A stretch of DNA of 64,000 bases from Sipunculus nudus (taxonomy: Eukaryota; Annelida; Sipuncula; Golfingiida; Sipunculidae). The translations under genes and the position numbers were made by a program. Under the pieces are notes generated by a model. That model had not been told where the DNA came from, made no database searches, and saw only the letters and a program-made list of their open reading frames with translations. Numbering within the stretch: the stretch's first letter is position 1; each line of letters starts with the position of its first letter. Below, piece after piece: positions 37,101 to 64,000 of this stretch. Where the stretch lies: the NCBI GenBank assembly GCA_026874595.1, contig CM049315.1, positions 58,526,889 to 58,590,888 of the forward strand, in the 5' to 3' direction.

Positions 37101-40100
37101 AAATGGACATTTCTGACCTGCAAGTTTCGGACTAGGACATTTTAAAACCAGAATATGGGTAGTCGACAAGCCACTATGTGTATCCGCAGAAATCAGAGTG
37201 GGACGGGTGAAGTGAGGCATGGATTAAGTGGCAAGGGGAATAGAGCATGGTGTGTTGCATATTAGCATGGATGTCTGCAGCTTAAACGTGAATGTAGGTG
37301 ATGCCACCTGTCATAAAATCGAGAAAATTGTCAAGGATGTATAAACCTGCAAAATTTCAGGTGGATAAGTCAAACCACTGCTGAGATATGAGTGATTTTA
37401 TCCCAAGGCAGATCAACAGATGGATGCTGTGCATAAGTGGTTGCAGGTGGCGCCAAGAGCTATGTGAGATCTATACACATGCAAAATTTTGGCCTAATAG
37501 GTCAAACGGTTCCCGAGATATGAGCTTGGATGTCTGCAGAGTAAATGTGAATGTAGGTGGCGACACCTGTCATAAAATCGAGAAAGCTGTCAAGGATGTA
37601 AAATACCTGCAAAATTTCAGGTGGATAAGTCAAACCACTGGTGAGATATGAGTGATTTTAACCTAAGGCAGATGAACAGATGGATGCTGTGCATAAATGG
37701 TTGCAGGAGGCACCACCAGTTTTGCCTATGATGAAGAGCTATGTGAGATCTATACACATGCAAAATTTTGGCCTAATCGGTCAAACGGTTCCCGAGATAT
37801 TAGCTTGGATGTCTGCAGAGTAAATATGAATGTAGGTGGCGCCACCTGTCATAAAATTGAGAAACCTGTCCATGATGTATAAACCTGCAAAATTTCAGGT
37901 GGATTAGTCAAACCACTGCTGAGATATGAGCGATTTTATCCCAAGGCAGATGAACAGATGGACGCTGTGCATAATTGGTGACAGATGGCGCCACCAGTTT
38001 GCCTATGATGAAGAGCTATGTGAGATCTATACACGTGCAAACTTTTTGCCCAATCAGTCAAATGGTTCCCGAGATATGAGCTTGGATGTCTGCAGTGTAA
38101 ATATGAATGTAGGTGGCGCCACCTGTCATAAATCGAGAAAGCTGTCCAGGATGTATAAACCTGCAAAATTTCAGGTGGATAAGTCAAACCACTGCTGGGT
38201 TATGAGTGATATTATCCAAAGGCAGATGAACAGATGGATGCTGTGCATAAGTGGTTGCAGGTGGCACCACCAGTTTTGCCTATGATGAAGAGCTATATGA
38301 GATCTATAGACAAGCAAAATTTTGGCCCAATCGGTCAAACGGTTCCTGAGATATGAGCTTGAATGTCTGCAGAGTAAATGTGAATGTAGGTGGCGCCACC
38401 TGTCATAAAATTGAGAAAGCTGTCAAGGATGTAAAATACCTGCAAAATTTCAAGTGGAAAAATCAAACCACTGTTGAGATATGAGCGATTTTAACCTAAG
38501 GCAGATGAACAGATGGACGCTGTGCAAAAATGGTTGCAGGTGGCACCACCAGTTTTGCATATGATGAAGAGCTATGTGAGATCTATACACATGCAAAATT
38601 TTGGCCTAATCGGTCAAACAGTTCCCGAGATATGAGCTTGGATGTCTGCAGAGTAAATGTGAATGTAGGTGGCGACACCTGTCATAAAATCGAGAAAGCT
38701 GTCCAAGATGTATAAACCTGCAAAGTTTCAGGTGGATAAGTCAAACAACTGCTGAGATATGAGTAATATTATCCCAAGGCAGATGAACAGATGGACGCTG
38801 TGCAAAAATGGTTGCAGGTGGTGCCACCATTTTTAGTGTATGTTATAAAGCTATCAAAGGGCTACATTTGTGCAAAATTTTTTGCCTGATCGGTCAAACG
38901 GTTCCCGAGATATGTTGGTTTATGTGTGGAAAAAGACGCACAAATGGACACTGGGCAGCAAGGAAAGGTCAGAGGTCAACCAAAAATGAAGGCGCAGCAG
39001 TTCACATGTGACCTGATGATAAACCCGATTTGCTTAAAATGCAAACCAAGTTTTTTCAAACAGTTGAAAGATATAGTTCCAATAATCTGGGAATTCTGCA
39101 TCTAAACATTGTATCCAGACGTCTAGACGTTGTGTCTAGACGTCTGGGCACATTGTCTAGACACCCCACCAGAGCCAGGTCAGTTGCCATGGCGATGTCT
39201 GGACCCCACCTGTTTGTATGGAGTGACCTCTTGACTTGGCTGCATGAAGTCAAATCTGTTTTCAAATACAGAAAGCCTTTTTCAATTGGCTACAATGCTT
39301 TTTTAAAACTGTATTTACCCAATCTATTCTTATAAAACTGGCAGAACCCTACCATAGAATAATTCTTGTAAAGTATAAACCAATCAGCAGAACAGTTTCA
39401 TCATAAATCAATGTATAAGCTAAAAGAGTTTAAAATTACATTTTCGCTTGTAAAAAACACATCAATGTAGGTGGCGCCACCAATCCCTCAAAATCAGATA
39501 TGACATATGTGACAAACATTGGTATAAAATTTGGTCATTATAGCTCTAGCCGTTTCTGAGATTTTAATTTTAGTGTGCTTTTTTGGACAGATGACTAAGT
39601 TCAACCTCCTGTAACTCGGCCAAAAATCTCCAAACTGTCCACTTTCGAACAAACTTGAGAGAGATTGTTCCAGAGATCATTTCTGTGAAATATTGGACAA
39701 TTTGGCTGGACATTTTCAGAGAAGAAGATTTTTAAAGGTCTTTAAGTTTTTTCTCTATAAAATCTAAATTAATGCAGATACCCAATAATAAGCTCCAGGG
39801 CACCAAGTTTCACATGTGACGAATTCTTACATGTAATTTGGAGCTGCTAGCTCCGACAGTTTCTGACTTACAGCCATGGACGGCGGAAAGCCAGCCCTGG
39901 AGGGCGGACGGACTACGCTGCGCATAAGCTCACAGGTTTGCTAAAAATGAGGTTTTTCCTTAATTTCTCAAAGGAACGAAGTCGCAAAGACCCAGTTTTT
40001 AGTTTGGTAGATCTTGGGGACATCTAACATTATGCTGAATTTTGGATTCCTAGGTCTTACAGTTTCAAAACGTGCCACATCTACGGACGGATGGACAGAC

Positions 40101-43100
40101 AGACGACGGACAATGGACCACGACTATAGCTCAGATGACTTATAGTCAGCTGAGCTAAAAAACAATGCATCAATGTGACAAAAGTTCACTCAGAAAATTT
40201 ACTCTTTAATTTATCTTAATAAAAATTTATCCCAAAGTGCACAAAAAAGAGAGAAACACAGGCATCTGTTGTGTAAATCCAAAATAATTAAATATTTTTA
40301 ATGAGATTAGAATATACACAGTCTCTGAGTAACCTATAATAATACTTACTGTGTTACTCAGAGGTTGTGAACATTGTTTATTCTTAGTAAAACCACTAAA
40401 TTATTCTGGATTTATATGTCAAGTGCCTGAGCACAGTGTGGTTAAAACAAAGTAATGAATATAAAAAGTTGAATAACATGCTTATGTAGTGGGTAAGGTG
40501 AAAATAAGACTCCGCTCCTTTGATTAATATGTCAACTGTTAAGTAACCATTAAGGTAGCAGAACAGGCAAAAACCCTATATCTAAAATCAATCCAAAAAT
40601 TGTTTTAAATTCATATTAGAAATAAAAGGCAAAAAAAATAAAAGGTATGGTTCTAAGGCACCGCCCGCGTATATTTTAACACCCTGCATCAAACATTTTT
40701 ATTTTGATTTTCATCTTTCAAGAAGATAAAATAATACAATTTTGATATGATTTCCTTTCTTATGTAGTACCTGTTTAGCAAAACCAGTAAAAGTGGAGGT
40801 TTGCGTGTGGAATTTTTAGGTGAAGTACGACTTAATGTCGACAACTTTAATCTGTCATACAGATACAAACAACGATGTTCTGAGATCGTCACTGACAGTT
40901 CAAATATACCCGCGAAAAAACGGCGTGTGGAAGGTCAAATTCATATGAGGGTTCGTCAGCTTAGAACGTAGTGCTGCGCAACAACTTTTTTTTAATTTAT
41001 AGGAAGCAGATAAATATCAAAAGTGTTCCACTGGAGAAATAAGCAGCTTCTTTCAAGCTATGAATGTGACCTCCTCCGCGAATGTCTGATAGCCGTGACC
41101 CGTCTGAGAACTGTTTCGAGATTATTCAAATTTGCCCTAAGCCCTGAAAATTTGCATCTTCCGTACGGCCTCATTAATGGCCCGCTTGTATACACGGTCG
41201 CTAGTCGGCAATATTCGGAATTCAGTGCCGTCTTCGGCTATGCAAATGAGTTGAAATGAACCAATGACATGACGTTTCGTCACTGCATGTAACCGTGGTT
41301 ACCTATTCAGGTACTTATGTACCCGTATTTGTTCTGTCAATGATCACCTGAACCTGCGCTCGGGCGCTGGCAGGAGTAAAAACGAACGATTTAATGAACG
41401 TTGGCCGGTCATGTAACGAAAAGTTAAACGCAAATTTGGCGGTCACACGTGGTGATCATTCATTTTTGGGGATATTTTTTTTATATAACGGCAGTAAATG
41501 ATAAGAGCATATTCATAACTGCGATGTCCAATTTGACACTGGCGGATTGCCGATGTACATTTCTTATTTTAAGCAAATATACCGATGTTATGATCACTTT
41601 AGTTTCCCCCAACTTAATGCGTGCGTACTACATCATGGTTCAACAGTGTCATTTCGCAATTTCTGAGGGCGAATGAATGGCCGGCCGCTCATGTTAGCCT
41701 AAGAGGGTAAACCTGTCTGATCGCCAACTTTAATTATTTGTCAGCGACCAGCTGATCATTCCTTGAAAGTAACTTCCCTTCACTTCTTATAAGAGATTGA
41801 ACAAACACCTATTTCTCCAAGAGAAAATGGTTCTAATGGGTCAATATTTGATCATACTGTACACGGATTGGCACAGATATGCATTAACATAATTGTCACC
41901 AGACAATAGGTGACAATATGTACGGTGTTTTGTATCATAGTTTAACGAAGTCTGTTCTCTATTGATATTGACGTGAAGCGTCATCCTAAAGCGTTGACAG
42001 GTCTTGATTGTATATATATATATTGTGTATTCTTGTATGAAATCCCATCGGCTATCAGCTGATTTATCCGTGTCACGCATCGTATGTGGGTCGCCAAGGT
42101 GACGCTAGCAGTCAAACCAGGTCACATATAACCTTATATGGGACACTTGAGCCATAAGCCAATCAGAGAACCGGATCGCCGTATTGTGACGACGATTGTG
42201 ACGTCAGAGTTCAGGGAGAGACGCTGGAAGCTGCCTTCAGTTGGGTCTTGAAGCTTGAGGTGGCAGCACGCACGAACGGGAGTAGGAACATTGAAACGCC
42301 AGGAACGGCATAGAAGCAAGCTTCTACATGAAGCAAGGACCCAGCTCATAAGAACTCAGCCGTGCTGCCGAAAGAGCTTCGTATTGGCGATATAGAGAGA
42401 GCGCGCTCGTCACCTGCCGGCCTAGTTCAGCTTGACCTAGATACATAACCGCCGTAAGCCGAGAAACCATTGCTACACGAGCAAGGTCAAGGACTCTAAG
42501 CTATACGTAAACAAAGACAAGCAAGATCAGTTGAAGATCGCTAAACTCAGAAAGACTAGATCTATATGGTACTAACCATACGCTAGATTCTACACTAAAC
42601 AGTAACCAGAGATCTCTGAAGGAACTGGACTTTATGGTTTTTTTTATACAAACCACGGACTCGGTAAATATCCTGTATTTTTAATGTGAAGGACTGTCGC
42701 ATTGACACATCAACGCACACACACTTACATCTACGTCTTTGTAAGTATTGTCTTGAATTATATTTGTGAATTTAACCTGATGTCTCATAGTTTCTATTGA
42801 TCTGGGTGTATGATTGTCTGGTATTTTTATACACATCCTTAAAAGAACCTGGAAATGTCACCTGTAATGACCGGGATCTAATTTCTTGATTAATGAAATC
42901 AAGTGGCGAGCGTTAACCCATCCTATTGTTTTATAGGATATATCCGTTGTAAAGTTTTCATGTTAAGTTAGGGGTGACAATAATTCTATTAACCATTTTA
43001 TTCTGAAAATATGTCGCATAAACTGAATAAAAAAAATTAAAAAAAAAAAATTCCCGACCTACCTACCCTATTTTTCTCTGGCATGTAATCGGAAACAAAG

Positions 43101-44101
43101 ACCCTTTTTTTTAGGCCTTACTGGGTGCTTAAACAGTGTACCTTTTAATTATTTGTTATCTTACAAAATCTGGTTGAAATAAATAAAAAAATTCAAACAT
43201 TATGTATAACATCAGAAAGAACAATATATGGATGTACCAGGTTAAAAATACATGTAATGCATACCTTATAGGATCTATAACATTGAATTTAAAACAACTT
43301 TTGGACTGATTTTAGAGATAGGTTTTTTTTCCAGTTCTGCTACCTTAAGATATATATTATATTAATATATATTAAATACATATATTTTTATATAGATTAT
43401 ATGTGTATATACTTGTATATAATTTATGTATGGTAATCTATATGTGTATATGTTTTTTCCATATCATCAATCAGTTGACAATACAAATTTAATAAGGGTG
43501 GGGGCTTCTTCTAAAATACAATTTCATATTCTCAGATAAAAAGCTAATTCTAAGTATTTTACAGGAAAGATAAAAAAAATTACAACTGAAAAATTAATGT
43601 GACATAACATTATGCCTTGTTTCATGTGCATGAACAGTGGTATTCTACAGTTGTGCCAAATTAAGGAAACAGGCACTACATTAAGTTATTTGACTTAAAA
43701 ATCACATTAAAAAAAGAAAAGAAAAAAAACTATTATACCTAGGTATATTCTTTTATTTCCTATCAGTATTACATTAAGTCTGGTTAAATTGGATTATTTA
43801 AGGTTACCCCAGGGAGCTGGGAAACCTGCTGAAATGCACTTCGTCCCTGGCCTGTGAATTGGGGGGGGGCTAAATGAAGGCCAGTGTCCACCGACCTTCA
43901 CGTTATATCGCCCACACAATTCTTCCCTCTCATTTTATTCCATAAATAATGCACAAATAAATTTCAAGTATGATGCGTAGGTTAGAATATGGAAAAAGAA
44001 ACGCACCTAGCACCTTGGCTTGCAGCAGACTTTTGGCAAAAATGTAATCTAAGTTCTTTTAAATGCCGTCCAAACCTGACAGCTGCCCCTGATGCCGCCA
44101 T
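34052..44101 (-). CDS. NDUFA2: NADH dehydrogenase 1 alpha subcomplex subunit 2 (complex I B8 subunit)
   Basis: Accessory subunit of mitochondrial complex I with a thioredoxin-like fold, on the matrix arm. Three exons on the minus strand (44007-44101, 34785-34891, 34052-34143) join in phase to 97 codons; the human protein has 99. Diagnostic stretches are the R-x-F-x-E-K-x-Y segment, [12 protein letters not shown] and A-R-Y. The two conserved cysteines (residues 22 and 56) sit two positions before the human pair, as the two-residue shorter N-terminus predicts. All four splice sites are GT-AG. Intron 1 is about 9.1 kb and intron 2 about 640 bp. The gene is head-to-head with NEK1. Identity is very secure. 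The reading frame is intact. Confidence 0.96.
34550..34676. mobile_element. GGATCC-type MITE remnant in NDUFA2 intron 2
   Basis: A run of about 14 G followed by sequence ending ATCCTGGATTCGCCCCTG; the left terminus is eroded. Confidence 0.5.
34785..34891 (-). CDS. NDUFA2: NDUFA2 exon 2
   Basis: Acceptor TTGCTTCAG, donor GTAATT on the minus strand. 107 bp: the last base of a split Arg codon, 35 full codons, and the first base of a split Glu codon. Carries the most conserved part, with I-R-E-C-S. Confidence 0.96.
34967..35256. mobile_element. Harbinger-like MITE, copy 1
   Basis: Inverted ends with GCCAAAA-(A)n-GGTATGG / CCATACC-TTTT-GCC and a GGTTCTCAG / CTGAGAACC inner pair. The same family is at 59645-59980, with a partial copy near 40630-40800. 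Ends just upstream of NDUFA2 exon 2, in intron 1. Confidence 0.65.
35330..37146. other. AT-rich intronic stretch
   Basis: No gene, RNA or clear repeat seen apart from a G run near 36300-36310 and A/T-rich low complexity. Confidence 0.5.
37147..39020 (+). mobile_element. Tandem-core repeat family F1, long copy
   Basis: Same start (GAATATGGGTAGTCGAC) and end (GGCGCAGCAGTTCACATGTGACC) as 8335-9200. Its core has more units, each of about 270-280 bp with two GGTGGCGCCACC-type centres. Phrases recur in fixed order: GATAAGTCAAACCACTG, GATGAACAGATGGACGCTG, GGTTGCAGGTGGC, GAAGAGCTATGTGAGATC, CGGTCAAACGGTTCC. The short frames seen in it are period-derived, not genes. Confidence 0.8.
39115..39147. repeat. 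Perfect 14-bp hairpin
   Basis: CCAGACGTCTAGAC (39115-39128), loop GTTGT, then its exact reverse complement (39134-39147). A third partial arm follows at 39154-39162. Confidence 0.9.
39440..39955 (+). repeat. Family F3, third copy
   Basis: Matches the units in 31380-33640, ending CGCATAAGCTCACAGG with TTTGCTAAAAA. Confidence 0.7.
40162..41893. other. Intronic stretch with partial Harbinger-like MITE
   Basis: 40630-40800 repeats the AAAGGTATGGTTCT...CACCGCCCGC end and inner sequence of the MITE at 59645-59980 but lacks its right end. 40920-41450 is less AT-rich with open frames that match nothing I know. No gene is called. Confidence 0.45.
41889..42984 (+). mobile_element. Solo LTR of the Gmr1-like family with 5-bp target duplicate
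   Basis: The LTR spans 41894-42979, begins TGTCACCAG and ends GGGGTGACA, with a perfect TGTCA/TGACA inverted end. ATAAT flanks it on both sides (41889-41893 and 42980-42984). It is closely similar to the LTRs of the 1-7112 element, with several small deletions. It lies in NDUFA2 intron 1, in the plus orientation. It marks past insertion followed by LTR-LTR recombination. Confidence 0.95.
42985..44006. other. Remaining 5' part of NDUFA2 intron 1
   Basis: AT-rich with A-runs and a TA-rich stretch near 43350-43460. No repeat family recognised. Confidence 0.5.
44007..44101 (-). CDS. NDUFA2: NDUFA2 exon 1
   Basis: ATG at 44099-44101 (minus strand) in an ACC-ATGG context; donor GTGCGT. Encodes 31 residues and two bases of a split Arg codon, including the R-H-L-K-E-L-R segment typical of the family. 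Confidence 0.94.
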
Positions 44102-44207
44102 GGTGATTCCGGAAGTTTATACCCAGTCCCACAATGCATCTTAAAATATCATGGCCGCGAACATAGTTTACACTGGTGACTGTATAGGAATGTAAATAAC
44201 ACATCAG
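44102..44207. promoter_or_regulatory. Probable bidirectional promoter NDUFA2 / NEK1
   Basis: Lies between the NDUFA2 start codon and a probable non-coding NEK1 first-exon donor (GTAAGG at 44208). Contains CCGGAAGT (ETS, 44109-44116), CCCACAATGCATC (ZNF143/SBS-like, 44128-44140) and ATGGCCGC (YY1-like, 44151-44158), and no TATA box close to either start. The promoter assignment is an inference from motifs and gene orientation. Confidence 0.65.
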
Positions 44208-44472
44208 GTAAGGCTGTCAAAAGAATTAATTAACAGTATAACGCATAAATTCTGTTCATTCAGGCAGTATATCCACAATCATTTAGGTTTTCAAGTTGAC
44301 ATTGCAAACACTTCCTGGTATTTTTTTAAGGAAATACCCGGTGGTCTATACCGTTAAAACCTTGTTCATTGTCTATTAGTATTACACTTGTGTCTGTGAT
44401 ATCATGACATATGCATTGGCAGTTTGACAAGCCTGAGCCAGACCCACAGATCGGCGACAACTGCGTGTTACG

Positions 44473-64000
<19,528 letters not shown>

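Larger units (their letters stand above)
35296..40161 (-). mobile_element. Composite repeat F2, minus-strand copy with nested families
   Basis: On the minus strand it opens with the start hairpin (TAGCTCAGCTGACT-ata-AGTCATCTGAGCTA at about 40125-40157) and CCGTC-rich DNA. It closes with TCAGCTGAG (about 35319-35327) and GACCCATGGGTC (35301-35312) before CTTGT. Between the ends lie an F3 block (39440-39955) and a complete F1 element (37147-39020). That the two ends belong to one element is an inference. All of it is inside NDUFA2 intron 1. Confidence 0.5.

Noticed and set aside
37388-38715. Several similar frames of 60-120 codons on the plus strand
   Set aside because: They recur with the F1 unit and carry no shared start, stop or domain; unit length, not coding constraint, makes them alike.

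Overview
The window is eukaryotic nuclear DNA from an animal. Two conserved animal genes with ordinary GT-AG introns are present, and the rest is AT-rich, repeat-crowded non-coding DNA. The repeat types (a Gmr1-like LTR element, terminally structured repeats with tandem cores, GGATCC-type MITEs, long dC/dG runs) suggest a marine invertebrate, either mollusc-like or an early-branching deuterostome. The sequence alone does not fix the species.

Layout. 1-7112: most of a decayed Ty3/Gypsy retrotransposon whose pol order is protease, integrase, reverse transcriptase, RNase H (Gmr1-like); its 5' LTR is cut by the window edge. 7113-12400: non-coding, with a short tandem-core repeat, tRNA-like SINE pieces, MITEs and homopolymer tracts. 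12401-16745 and 25160-28115: two copies of a duplicated locus carrying an unrecognised two-exon gene. The second copy is intact (278 codons); the first is a pseudogene with an internal tandem duplication. Between them lie a probable solo LTR, a decayed tandem-core repeat and a 3.7-kb interval bounded by inverted termini that holds possible exons. 28116-33990: MITEs and several tandem-repeat families.

34052-44101 (minus strand) is NDUFA2, a complex I accessory subunit: three exons, 97 codons, and a 9.1-kb first intron filled with nested repeats and a solo LTR of the same Gmr1-like family. Head-to-head with it, from 44473 on the plus strand, is a NEK1-type protein kinase. Nine coding exons (44473-59311, 202 residues) carry kinase subdomains I to IX; the gene runs off the window. 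About 370 bp separates the two start codons, and the interval carries ETS-, ZNF143- and YY1-like motifs, so it is probably a shared bidirectional promoter.

The NEK1 introns hold a hAT-like MITE, two TA-flanked inverted-repeat elements, a Harbinger-like MITE, minisatellites, a remnant of a second Gypsy element and three large composite repeats. The composite repeats share a start hairpin, an inverted subterminal repeat and a 14-bp end palindrome, but have different tandem cores. They look like Helentron-associated (HINE/pearl/DINE-like) elements and are the most distinctive non-coding feature here. A 12-bp palindrome, GGTGGCGCCACC, recurs in the cores of several otherwise different families.
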